Positions 8,398 to 16,110 of a stretch of 64,000 nt of DNA are shown here, in pieces. Positions within the stretch are counted from its first letter, which is position 1. The number at the start of each line of letters is the position of its first letter. The notes beneath the pieces were generated by a model. The model had not been told where the DNA came from. It worked only from the letters and a program-made list of their open reading frames with translations, and made no database searches. The DNA is from DTU063 sp001512695 (GTDB lineage: Bacteria > Bacillota > Thermosediminibacteria > Thermosediminibacterales > Tepidanaerobacteraceae), in contig JBASOM010000021.1 in NCBI GenBank assembly GCA_049658265.1, positions 14,420 through 78,419 of the forward strand, written 5' to 3'. The position numbers and the translations under genes are program-made.

Positions 8398-8820
8398 TTA
8401 ACCAATTACTACCTCATCATCAAGGTCAAGATTTCTTTCATTGCCTGAAGTGCGTTCTTCACCGTATATAACGATATTGTAGTGATTTGGCATATGAGTT
8501 TCATCAAAGCCTGCAATGTTTCCAATTACTTGTCCGTTTATTTTAACTTCATCGCCTACTGTTATTACTGTGCTTTCCCTTACAACAAAAAAACCTATAT
8601 AAGCAATTTTGTTTACTACATCCCCTGGCTTCTTAGCTTCATCAGTTAAAATCAGCTCATGAACTTCATCAGCAACTAGACACCTTGATGGTTGTGGGAT
8701 AAGCTGCAGACCCCGCTCTTCATACTTGCCGTCTAATACAACGACTAAGTTTCCTTTTAAAGCTTTCTTCTTAGCGTAGGGATTGGTTTTAAACATACCG
8801 GTTTTATATGGATCAGCCAT
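8398..8820 (-). CDS. Small beta-rich protein of the aminomutase locus, function unknown
   Basis: This 140-aa protein has no signal peptide or membrane segment. The body is rich in short beta strands and glycines (AYIGFFVVRES, GDEVKINGQVIGNIAGFDETHMPNHYN). The part around GDEVKINGQVIGNI recalls the small OrtA subunit of 2-amino-4-ketopentanoate thiolase in character, but I cannot establish homology. It may belong to a DUF family. It is the first gene of the operon with RidA, the PLP enzyme and the flavoprotein, so a subunit role next to the PLP enzyme is plausible. GAGGAGG seven bases before ATG gives a firm start. Confidence 0.6.
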   Translation of the reverse strand: MADPYKTGMFKTNPYAKKKALKGNLVVVLDGKYEERGLQLIPQPSRCLVADEVHELILTDEAKKPGDVVNKIAYIGFFVVRESTVITVGDEVKINGQVIGNIAGFDETHMPNHYNIVIYGEERTSGNERNLDLDDEVVIG

Positions 8821-8831
8821 AAATCAGCCTC

Positions 8832-8846
8832 CTCATCAATGATGAG
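8832..8846. promoter_or_regulatory. Palindrome in the leader of the operon, possible operator
   Basis: CTCATCA-a-TGATGAG is a perfect 7-bp-arm palindrome between the putative -10 box and the ribosome binding site of the first gene of the PLP operon. Its position suits an operator for the HTH-FCD regulator, but one arm includes the ribosome binding site, so it could be incidental. Confidence 0.3.
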
Positions 8847-8853
8847 CTATTTT

Positions 8854-8882
8854 ATTATATTACTTCGACAAATATAACGAAA
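8854..8882 (-). promoter_or_regulatory. Possible sigma-A promoter of the PLP/flavoprotein operon
   Basis: A perfect TATAAT (8854-8859) lies 34 bases before the first start codon. The -35 region (TTTCGT, 17 bases upstream) is weak, so the site may depend on an activator. Confidence 0.35.
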
Positions 8883-8921
8883 ATCCTTCTCATAAATTAA
8901 CTTTTTTAACAAATTTTTTTC

Positions 8922-10055
8922 TTAGATATTTGTTTCCCATTTCATCCAAAATCTAAATATTCTATTAACTAGGTCATAGTATTTTCTTAATCTGACATCA
9001 CCGGCAGCGACTAAGTTAACTGATTCGACGAAACTATTATCTATATAAATCTGCAACTGGCCTATGCTTTCCCCCTTAAAAACTGGCGCACTTATTTTTT
9101 TAGGTGCAATTAGATAATAGTTTACTTTTTCGCCCTCCTTTATCGGCAACAGGATGTTATCTTCCGCAATTAAACCTACGCTTTTAATAACACCTTTTTC
9201 AACAGTTACGCTTGTACAAATCTCATTTTTTCTAACTATAGGTTTCAGATAATAATTTTCAAATCCATAATCTAATAATCTTTGAGAATCCTGAAAGTGG
9301 TCAGTTGAACCTAAAACAACGGATATCAAACGAAATCCCTTTTTGTTTGCAGTAGCCACTAAGCATTTGCCCGCATTTCCCGTATAACCGGTCTTTATGC
9401 CATCAGCTCCATCAAATTGCCATAATAGCCGGTTGGTGCTGGATATTTGTCTGGCAAAATTTCCATCTTTTATTTCTTTTGTTTTAGTTTGAACAATTTC
9501 ACGAAATTTATTATACTTCCATGCGTGTTTTGCAATAACTGCTAAGTCTTTAGCAGTGGTAAAATGTTCAGGGTCATCGAGACCATGGGGATTTGTAAAG
9601 TGAGTATTTAAAGCTCCTAATTCCAGAGCTTTTTTATTCATCATTTGCACAAATTTTTCCTCAGTCCCCCCAATATATTCTGCAATCGCCACTGCCGCAT
9701 CATTGCCCGATGGCAATAAAAGTCCATACAGCATGTTTTCTAGAGTCATAGTTTCTCCGGATTTGAGATAAAAGGAAGAACCGCCCATAGAAGCAGCTTT
9801 TTGGCTCACTTTTATTCGGGAATTTAAGTCTCCCTTTTCTAAAGCTATTACTGCAGTCATGATTTTTGTGGTGCTGGCCATAGGCATTTTTTCCTGTGCA
9901 TTTTTTTCCAATAATATTCTACCACTTACAGCATCCATTAAAACAAAAGCTTTCGCACTTAATGGCAATGTTTCATTTTCTGCTTTTGAACAAGCAGAGT
10001 AACCTGTTGCAAAATAACAAAAAATAAACAAGACAACTGCCAGTTTTTTAGTCAT
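8922..10055 (-). CDS. dacB: D-alanyl-D-alanine carboxypeptidase, DacB/DacF-like
   Basis: A 377-aa serine-type penicillin-binding protein of the low-molecular-mass class that trims the terminal D-Ala of peptidoglycan stem peptides. The N-terminal hydrophobic segment is a signal peptide ending near YSA. Catalytic motifs are in order: ASTTK (SxxK), PSGN (SxN) and IKTGYTG (KTG), followed by a C-terminal PBP5-type beta domain. GGGAGGG six bases before ATG 10055 sets the start. Its position after ytfJ and before rluB matches dacB of Bacillus, so a spore-cortex role is likely. A second, similar gene (dacF) is at 23633. Confidence 0.85.
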   Translation of the reverse strand: MTKKLAVVLFIFCYFATGYSACSKAENETLPLSAKAFVLMDAVSGRILLEKNAQEKMPMASTTKIMTAVIALEKGDLNSRIKVSQKAASMGGSSFYLKSGETMTLENMLYGLLLPSGNDAAVAIAEYIGGTEEKFVQMMNKKALELGALNTHFTNPHGLDDPEHFTTAKDLAVIAKHAWKYNKFREIVQTKTKEIKDGNFARQISSTNRLLWQFDGADGIKTGYTGNAGKCLVATANKKGFRLISVVLGSTDHFQDSQRLLDYGFENYYLKPIVRKNEICTSVTVEKGVIKSVGLIAEDNILLPIKEGEKVNYYLIAPKKISAPVFKGESIGQLQIYIDNSFVESVNLVAAGDVRLRKYYDLVNRIFRFWMKWETNI

Positions 10056-10179
10056 CATTTGCCCTCCCAATATATTCTTTTATTAATCGGCCAAGTTAAT
10101 TCTTGTAAAAAATGGAGGTCTTGCCAAAAATACTAATAGTCTTGAATAAATGATATCCCAGAATAGTATTTCACACAAT

Positions 10180-10207
10180 AAAAAAACGGCCGCATTTCAT
10201 GGACCGT
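10180..10207 (-). terminator. Terminator after ytfJ
   Basis: A short GC stem (ACGGTC / GGCCGT) followed by seven T on the minus strand, directly after the ytfJ stop. It separates this operon from dacB. Confidence 0.65.
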
Positions 10208-10214
10208 CATAAAA

Positions 10215-10607
10215 TCATTGATGTTTTTTCAGCAGCATATTTATTTGGTCAATAATTTGCGGAGCAATGTCTATCATTCTTTCTACTGTTGTGTTTTGTT
10301 TTACCGACAATAGTCTAATTTGCCCCTGACCTACTACCATGAATGCCACCGGTTGAACCGATACTCCGGCACCGCTGCCACCTCCAAAAGGCAGCTTGGG
10401 TTTTTCGCTTTTATCATTATCTTTTGAAGCCTTAACATCAAATTCACTGCCACCTGCCGCAAATCCAAAACAAACCCGAGAAACCGGAATGATTACGCTC
10501 CCATCCTGAGTCTCCACAGCATCTCCTACTATCGTATTGACATCCACCATCTCTTTGATACTTTCCATAGATGTCTTAATCAAACTTTGAATAGGATGTT
10601 CGTCCAT
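10215..10607 (-). CDS. ytfJ: Sporulation protein YtfJ (GerW family)
   Basis: A 130-aa protein of the YtfJ/GerW family. Typical features are VVDVNTIVGDAV-like text near residue 20, SVIIPVSRVCFGFAAGG, a glycine-rich FGGGSGAGVSVQPVAF and a C-terminal amphipathic helix. In Bacillus the protein is made in the forespore and is needed for normal germination. It lies downstream of DUF2953, the usual pairing. AAGGAG lies ten bases before the chosen ATG; a TTG two codons earlier is possible. Confidence 0.9.
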   Translation of the reverse strand: MDEHPIQSLIKTSMESIKEMVDVNTIVGDAVETQDGSVIIPVSRVCFGFAAGGSEFDVKASKDNDKSEKPKLPFGGGSGAGVSVQPVAFMVVGQGQIRLLSVKQNTTVERMIDIAPQIIDQINMLLKKHQ

Positions 10608-10638
10608 CGGCAAGACACTCCTTACTATGTGAATGTTC

Positions 10639-11304
10639 TCAGCTGTGTTGATGTTTTTTCGTCAGAGACCTTATCTTATATATCATCAAATACCAGGCTA
10701 CTATAAAACTTGCAATTATAATATAGCCAACTCTAAGACTAAATATGCAGTCGATTTTCATTTGAAAAGATTTGTGTTTAAAAAAATCAGGTGTTACCAC
10801 GACCTTCACTTTTGCACCTTCAAAATTTAACCACACGGATAGTAAGCCTAAGCTTTGAGAAATTATGGTCCAAACAGTACCTGCCAAAACTCCTGTAAAA
10901 GCCGGATTTTCGCTGCCGAAAGCAATGTTTATATTTAGGTAAACGAGATTTACTTTTTTAAGGAGTCTAATAATTAGTATTTTAAAAGTATAAAAGTATG
11001 TAACAAAGAATTTCATGCTATCAATTATCTTCCTAAAAATGTCTCTAAGTGGTGAAATGACTATTTTCCCAGATTTAGCTTTTGCGGTACTTTTACTGCC
11101 AACTTTATACTCAAAACTAAGAATTGGAACAAAGCTTTTCACAGTTAATTTCATCTCGGGTATCTCTAAAAACACTTTTGACATGTACGAGTCCATTTCA
11201 AACTTTATATATTCATCTTGTATTTTTTTAATTAAAACAATACTAAATCTCACCTGTAAAAAAAAGAAAAGGGAAAAAGCTAGGATTAAAAGTAAATATA
11301 TCAC
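10639..11304 (-). CDS. DUF2953 membrane-associated protein
   Basis: This 221-aa protein has one N-terminal membrane segment (about residues 2-24) and hydrophobic segments at about 145-160 and 190-208, with a basic, beta-rich middle. It belongs to the DUF2953 family that sits next to ytfJ in many spore formers. No enzymatic motif is seen. GTG start with AAGGAG six bases upstream. Linkage suggests a sporulation role. Confidence 0.75.
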   Translation of the reverse strand: MIYLLLILAFSLFFFLQVRFSIVLIKKIQDEYIKFEMDSYMSKVFLEIPEMKLTVKSFVPILSFEYKVGSKSTAKAKSGKIVISPLRDIFRKIIDSMKFFVTYFYTFKILIIRLLKKVNLVYLNINIAFGSENPAFTGVLAGTVWTIISQSLGLLSVWLNFEGAKVKVVVTPDFFKHKSFQMKIDCIFSLRVGYIIIASFIVAWYLMIYKIRSLTKKHQHS

Positions 11305-11362
11305 TTTAATCTCCTTAAACCTTTTCCCTTAGTTTGTGGAAAAAACTTGTTATCGATTCATT

Positions 11363-11875
11363 TTATTCAATGGAAATCTCATCAATGCTCTTTAGACCAA
11401 AGTAATCAAGACACTCTTCAGTTGTAACATAAAGTATAGGTCTGCCCGGCACGCTTAAGCGCCCCTTTTCGCAAATTAGATTTTTTTCTAAAAGAGTGCT
11501 TATGGCTTTTTCGCAATTCACCCCCCTGATTGATTCAATCTCGGATTTTGTTATGGGTTGTTTAAACATGATAATGGCCAGGGTTTCTAATGCAGCTTTT
11601 GAAAGCTGCGATCTAACTTTCGGTTTAAATATTCTTTCAATATATGGAAAGATTTCCGCTTTCGTCGTAAGCCTAATTCGATTTCCCACTATTGAAATCA
11701 TTATTCCGTGACAAGGCTTGTTATACTCTATTTCTAATTGTTTTACACACTCTAGCACCTGTTTATTTGTAATATTTAGTGCATGTGCAATTTCATCAAT
11801 GCTTAGGGGATTGCCCGATGTAAACAGTATTCCTTCTATAATACCTGTAATCCTTTCTAATTCCACTTTGCACAC
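11363..11875 (-). CDS. scpB: Segregation and condensation protein B
   Basis: A 170-aa winged-helix protein of the ScpB family: LTTKAE, SKAALETLAIIMFKQPITKSEIE and the GRPILYVTTEE strand are characteristic. ScpB forms the kleisin subcomplex with ScpA on SMC to condense and segregate chromosomes. The GTG start overlaps the scpA stop by one base, with GGGAGG four bases upstream, so the two genes are translationally coupled. Confidence 0.95.
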   Translation of the reverse strand: MCKVELERITGIIEGILFTSGNPLSIDEIAHALNITNKQVLECVKQLEIEYNKPCHGIMISIVGNRIRLTTKAEIFPYIERIFKPKVRSQLSKAALETLAIIMFKQPITKSEIESIRGVNCEKAISTLLEKNLICEKGRLSVPGRPILYVTTEECLDYFGLKSIDEISIE

Positions 11876-12612
11876 TAAACCTCCCTACAGGTTATGACGA
11901 TTTCTCCGAATTGCTTTTCTTGGACGGCGTTGATCCGTTTCATTTTTACCAGCTCCAATACTGCTAAAAAGGTAGTTATTATTTCGATTTTAGGTGTCCG
12001 CTTGTCATATAATCTACTAAAAAATACCTTTGACTTTTGCCTCAGCATTTTGTAAATTTCAATCACTTTACGAAATAGGGGCAATGGATCTTTTGAAACC
12101 TTAGCAATTCTTTCCTCAACTTTCTCTTGGCTCATAACACGTTTAAATGCTAATTTAATGTCTTCAAAACTTATATCAGCCAGTTCAATTTCATTTGCCC
12201 ACATTGAGGATAATTCTTCGGGAGGTTTTTTAAAGAGCAACTCCTGTTCTTGCTCTTTTTTCTTTAGCACCATAGAAATCTCTTTAAACTTTTTATATTC
12301 AAGTAGTTTGTACATCAGTTCACTTCTCGGATCGGCAGTATCATCTTCTGCCGCTGCCAATTCACTGACCACTTCATGTTTTGGCTTGGGTAATAACATC
12401 TTGGATTTGATACTCAGCAGAGTTGCTGCCATTACTAAGAATTCACTGGCAGTATCTAATCGGCTTTCCTTAATTTCTTGAATATATTTCAAGTATTGCT
12501 CGGTAAGTTCTGCAATAGGTATGTCATAAATATCAATCTGGTTTTTCTCAATTAGATGAAATAAAAGGTCAAAAGGCCCTTCAAAAGCATCTATCTTTAC
12601 ATTTAAAGCCAC
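11875..12612 (-). CDS. scpA: Segregation and condensation protein A
   Basis: A 245-aa kleisin. The N-terminal helical part (FEGPFDLLFHLIEKNQIDIYDIPI) and the C-terminal winged helix (FLAVLELVKMKRI) are typical of ScpA, which bridges the SMC head and neck. An acidic linker lies in the middle. GTG start. It is 16 bases downstream of trpS and overlaps scpB by one base. Confidence 0.95.
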   Translation of the reverse strand: MALNVKIDAFEGPFDLLFHLIEKNQIDIYDIPIAELTEQYLKYIQEIKESRLDTASEFLVMAATLLSIKSKMLLPKPKHEVVSELAAAEDDTADPRSELMYKLLEYKKFKEISMVLKKKEQEQELLFKKPPEELSSMWANEIELADISFEDIKLAFKRVMSQEKVEERIAKVSKDPLPLFRKVIEIYKMLRQKSKVFFSRLYDKRTPKIEIITTFLAVLELVKMKRINAVQEKQFGEIVITCREV

Positions 12613-12628
12613 GGCTCTTCACCTTTAA

Positions 12629-13612
12629 TTATATTTTCATTGCCTCTCTAGCCTCTTCCAAAGTTCTCTCTGCAACTATGCGAGCGCGTTTTGCACCGAT
12701 GTCAAGTATATTATCGATGATAGAAGGATTTTGTTCCAATTCATGGCGTTTTTGGTGAATTGGTTCCATCTTGTCAATTATTATTGATGCCAGCTTTTTC
12801 TTGCATTCTACGCAGCCAATTAGTCCTTTTTCGCATATCTCCTTGAGTTCTGCTACGTTGTCTTTTTGGTCAAAAACCTTATAAAAAGCAAAGACATTGC
12901 AGATTTCCGGATGGCCGGGGTCATTTTTTCTAATCTTTGCTGGGTCGGTAATCATCATTCTTACTTTTTCCATTATCGTTTTGGGGCTGGCAGAGATTTC
13001 AATATGGTTGTCATAGCTTTTGCTCATTTTCCTGCCATCTATTCCCGGTAAAACCATGAATTCTGTATAAAGGGCTTCGGGTTCCGGAAAAACTGGTTTA
13101 TAAAGATAGTTAAATCTCCTAGCAATTTCTCTGGTAAGCTCAATGTGCGGTTGCTGGTCTTTGCCCACCGGCACCCTATCTGCTTTATATATCAGTATAT
13201 CCGTTGCCATTAGAACCGGATAACCCAGAAAACCGTATGTGTTGATTTCTTTGTTTTCTAATTGTTTTAACTGCTCTTTGTAAGTTGGACACCTCTCCAA
13301 CCAAGACAGGGGTGTTATCATTGAAAATAAAAGATGTAATTCAGCATGCTGTTTTACATTGGATTGTACGAAAATATTGCATTTTTCGGGGTCAAGGCCA
13401 ACACTCACCCAATCGATTACCATCTGCCGAATATTCTCTTTAATTTCTTCAGTGCTGCTATATTCAGTAGTAAGCGCATGCCAATCCACTACTACGAAAT
13501 AACAATCGTAATCGTCTTGCAATTTGACCCAATTTGTCAATGCTCCCATCATATTTCCCATATGCAGGCGACCCGTAGGTCTCATTCCGCTCATGATTAC
13601 ATGTTTTTTCAC
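12629..13612 (-). CDS. trpS: Tryptophanyl-tRNA synthetase
   Basis: A 327-aa class I synthetase that charges tRNA-Trp. GRLHMGN is the HIGH-equivalent motif and GRKMSKSYDN the KMSKS loop; YPVLMATDIL and VGKDQQPHIELTRE are standard TrpRS text. GGGAGGA six bases before GTG 13612 fixes the start, five codons inside the longest frame. No T-box or trp leader is visible upstream, where the M50 protease gene is 17 bases away. Confidence 0.95.
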   Translation of the reverse strand: MKKHVIMSGMRPTGRLHMGNMMGALTNWVKLQDDYDCYFVVVDWHALTTEYSSTEEIKENIRQMVIDWVSVGLDPEKCNIFVQSNVKQHAELHLLFSMITPLSWLERCPTYKEQLKQLENKEINTYGFLGYPVLMATDILIYKADRVPVGKDQQPHIELTREIARRFNYLYKPVFPEPEALYTEFMVLPGIDGRKMSKSYDNHIEISASPKTIMEKVRMMITDPAKIRKNDPGHPEICNVFAFYKVFDQKDNVAELKEICEKGLIGCVECKKKLASIIIDKMEPIHQKRHELEQNPSIIDNILDIGAKRARIVAERTLEEAREAMKI

Positions 13613-13629
13613 AGCGATTCCTCCCATAA

Positions 13630-14253
13630 TTAAAATCTTAATAAAGCCAAATTAGATAAAACATCAAGGCCTCTATGGATAAATATTATTAAAGGATTTA
13701 AGATTTTGCCCAATAAACCGAAGTAAACTAGCAATATTAGTACAAAAGGTCCATAAGCCTCAAGTTTTGAAAACTCATATGCCTGTCTTGCAGGTAATAG
13801 GCCGGCTAGAATCTTTGATCCATCTAATGGCGGGATTGGTATCAGATTAAAAACAGCTAAGGTCAAGTTGTAAAGAAACAGTATATAAATAAAACTATCC
13901 AATACGCCTATGCGAAGAATGTCAAGCTTCAAAATGATCATCGCAATAAACGCCAGTATCAAATTGGCCATGGGCCCGGCCAAGGAAACCAATATTGTAC
14001 CTTTTTTTGGCTCTTTATAGTAACTCGGGTTTATCTCAACGGGTTTAGCCCAACCGAACCTAAATAGCCATAACATTATTAATCCAATCGGGTCTAGATG
14101 AACGAGTGGATTTAGGGAAAGTCTACCCCTCCACTTAGGTGTCGGGTCACCCAAGGAGTAAGATACTCTGGCGTGGGCATATTCATGAAAGCTAATGGCT
14201 ATCAATAGAGCCGGTATTCTCAACAGCATTTCAGGACCTATATAATGTGTCAT
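13630..14253 (-). CDS. Site-2 protease family (M50) membrane protein
   Basis: A 207-aa polytopic membrane protein. SFHEYAHA (HExxH zinc motif, about residue 23) and PIPPLDGSKI (the second metal ligand) identify a site-2 protease of the YwhC/Rip type. Four to five membrane segments are visible. Homologues sit beside trpS and scpA in many Clostridia; the substrate is unknown. Confidence 0.85.
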   Translation of the reverse strand: MTHYIGPEMLLRIPALLIAISFHEYAHARVSYSLGDPTPKWRGRLSLNPLVHLDPIGLIMLWLFRFGWAKPVEINPSYYKEPKKGTILVSLAGPMANLILAFIAMIILKLDILRIGVLDSFIYILFLYNLTLAVFNLIPIPPLDGSKILAGLLPARQAYEFSKLEAYGPFVLILLVYFGLLGKILNPLIIFIHRGLDVLSNLALLRF

Positions 14254-14328
14254 GTAACATGACCATCCTTTCCATCATTTAGTATTATTAAGGTCTACTT
14301 ATTGCATTATACCATTTAAATCAAAATG

Positions 14329-14356
14329 AAAAAAGTGCGCAAAAGCACACTTTTTT
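14329..14356 (-). terminator. Terminator after lysA
   Basis: AAAAAAGTG / CACTTTTTT hairpin with a GC-rich loop base, 20 bases after the lysA stop and followed by T on the minus strand. The symmetric flanks make it nearly bidirectional. Confidence 0.8.
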
Positions 14357-14375
14357 CAGGACAACTAAAGATATT

Positions 14376-15710
14376 TTACATGCTTGCAGTATAGACTTTC
14401 TTTGCAGGGGGCAAATATACCTCATTGCTTAGTAGGTCCTCGTATGTCTGTCGACGAACAACAAGCCGGGCTGTATTGTTTTTAACAAATACCACAGCCG
14501 GTTTGGGCAGCATATTGTAATTGCTGGCCATCGAATAATGATATGCTCCCGTGCAGAAAACTGCCAATATATCTCCCGGGTCAATTTTTGGCAGGTCGAT
14601 ATCCCAAATCAACATATCCCCTGACTCGCAACATTTTCCAGCAATAGACACTCTTTCTTCCTTGGGACTTGCCGCTTTATTCGCAATTAATGCAGTATAT
14701 TTGGCACCATATAGTGCCGGCCTAATATTGTCGCTCATTCCTCCATCAACACTGACATATTTTCTTATACCTGGTATATTTTTTATTGCACCCACTGTAT
14801 ATAGGGTTGTCCCAGCTTCGCCAATTATTGCTCTTCCAGGCTCAATTGAGATCTTCGGAAGGGGAACATCATAATTCTGGCAACATTTCTTAACTGATGT
14901 AACCAATGCATGAATATACTCTTTTACCGGGAGTGGCCTGTCTGTTTCAAGATATTTAATTCCAAAACCACCACCAAAATCAATTTCTCTGGTGTTGAAT
15001 CCATATTTATCATTTACCGTCTTTGCAAATTTAACCATTATTTGAGCAGCATCTTTAAATGGCTCCTCTTCAAATATTTGAGAACCTATGTGGCAGTGGA
15101 AACCCATTAGCTTTAAACCTTTAATACTTAAAGCACTTTCCACAGCCAACAGCGCTTGTCCGTTTTCCATTCCAAACCCAAATTTTGAATCTAGCTGCCC
15201 CGTCTTTATATAATCATGCGTATGAGCTTCAATGCCCGGGGTGAGACGTAAAAGTACTTTTATGTTCTTAGCAGGGTATTTTTTGCTTAAATCACTTATC
15301 AATTCAAGTTCATAAAAATTGTCAACTACAATTCGCCCGACACCGTATTCTATAGCCATTTTTAATTCATCGTAGGATTTATTATTACCATGAAAATATA
15401 TTCTCTTTGCAGGAAACTGAGCTTTTATGGCAGTGTATAGCTCTCCACCTGAAACCACATCGAGGCAAAGGCCTTCCTCTTCGATAATTCGGCACATTTC
15501 TATAGTTAAAAAGGCTTTTCCAGCATAAATAACGTCAGTGTTTTCATGTAAACTGCGTATACTGTTCAAATATGTGCGACAGTTTTCCCGAATGAGATTT
15601 TCATCCATGACATATAAAGGTGTGCCGAATTCTTTTGCCAGCTCTACTGCATCGCATCCACCTATTTCTAAATGGTTAAGTTTGTTAACTCTGCACGTTC
15701 CTAAAAGCAT
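14376..15710 (-). CDS. lysA: Diaminopimelate decarboxylase
   Basis: A 444-aa fold-type III PLP enzyme that makes lysine from meso-diaminopimelate. VIYAGKAFL carries the PLP lysine, HCHIGSQI and EPGRAI line the phosphate site, and CCESGDML is the C-terminal active-site motif contributed across the dimer. GGGAGGAG seven bases before ATG 15710 gives the start; the longer frame upstream reads into the riboswitch terminator and is not used. Expression is controlled by the lysine riboswitch directly upstream. Confidence 0.95.
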   Translation of the reverse strand: MLLGTCRVNKLNHLEIGGCDAVELAKEFGTPLYVMDENLIRENCRTYLNSIRSLHENTDVIYAGKAFLTIEMCRIIEEEGLCLDVVSGGELYTAIKAQFPAKRIYFHGNNKSYDELKMAIEYGVGRIVVDNFYELELISDLSKKYPAKNIKVLLRLTPGIEAHTHDYIKTGQLDSKFGFGMENGQALLAVESALSIKGLKLMGFHCHIGSQIFEEEPFKDAAQIMVKFAKTVNDKYGFNTREIDFGGGFGIKYLETDRPLPVKEYIHALVTSVKKCCQNYDVPLPKISIEPGRAIIGEAGTTLYTVGAIKNIPGIRKYVSVDGGMSDNIRPALYGAKYTALIANKAASPKEERVSIAGKCCESGDMLIWDIDLPKIDPGDILAVFCTGAYHYSMASNYNMLPKPAVVFVKNNTARLVVRRQTYEDLLSNEVYLPPAKKVYTASM

Positions 15711-15728
15711 ATTGCTTCTCCTCCCATT

Positions 15729-15762
15729 AAAAACAAAAACAACCGGGATATTTGCCGGTTGT
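15729..15762 (-). terminator. Riboswitch-controlled terminator upstream of lysA
   Basis: ACAACCGG / CCGGTTGT stem followed by TTTTTGTTTTT on the minus strand, ending 18 bases before the lysA start. Its 5' half overlaps a competing antiterminator: GGCAAATA (plus 15749-15756) can instead pair with TATTTGCC (plus 15775-15782). Confidence 0.85.
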
Positions 15763-15787
15763 ACTTCTTCAAAGGGCAAATACCTCA

Positions 15788-15983
15788 CTCATCTGAAGTA
15801 GCGCTCCACCGGTGATATTACCGGTGACAGTCTTATACCTATTCGGTATAAGCCCAGCATGGTTTTTGGGGAAAAACCATACTTCGGCGATGACCCCTTT
15901 CAATCTGCTTAATAGGCTTCCCCTGCCTCCACAAATCTACTGATGGTCGATCGCGCCTCTACCCCAACTCTTATCGAGATGAG
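15788..15983 (-). ncRNA. Lysine riboswitch (L box) aptamer
   Basis: The minus strand contains the conserved lysine aptamer text: GGTAGAGGCGCG, ATCAGTAG, GAAAGGGG, TCGCCGAAG, GCTGGGC, TGTCACCGG and GGAGCGCTAC. The outer helix is closed by CTCATCT and AGATGAG, followed by GTAG/CTAC pairing. Lysine binding would favour the terminator at 15729-15762 and switch lysA off. Confidence 0.95.
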
Positions 15984-16006
15984 GTAATGCTATTGACTTT
16001 TTCAAT

Positions 16007-16035
16007 ACAATAACACATAGATTTGCTATTGTCAA
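16007..16035 (-). promoter_or_regulatory. Sigma-A promoter of the lysine riboswitch and lysA
   Basis: Consensus TTGACA and TATTGT with a 17-base spacer, ending about 25 bases before the aptamer outer helix. Confidence 0.75.
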
Positions 16036-16110
16036 GGTCATTCTGAAGGGATTTGGAAATTATATTCTGAAAAAAAGTCAGTAATGTTGCAACATAGAAT
16101 TGAATGATGG

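Noticed and set aside
16036..16110. Terminator after the HgdC-like gene
   Set aside because: Only a short GTTGCAAC palindrome is present, without a convincing stem and T run.
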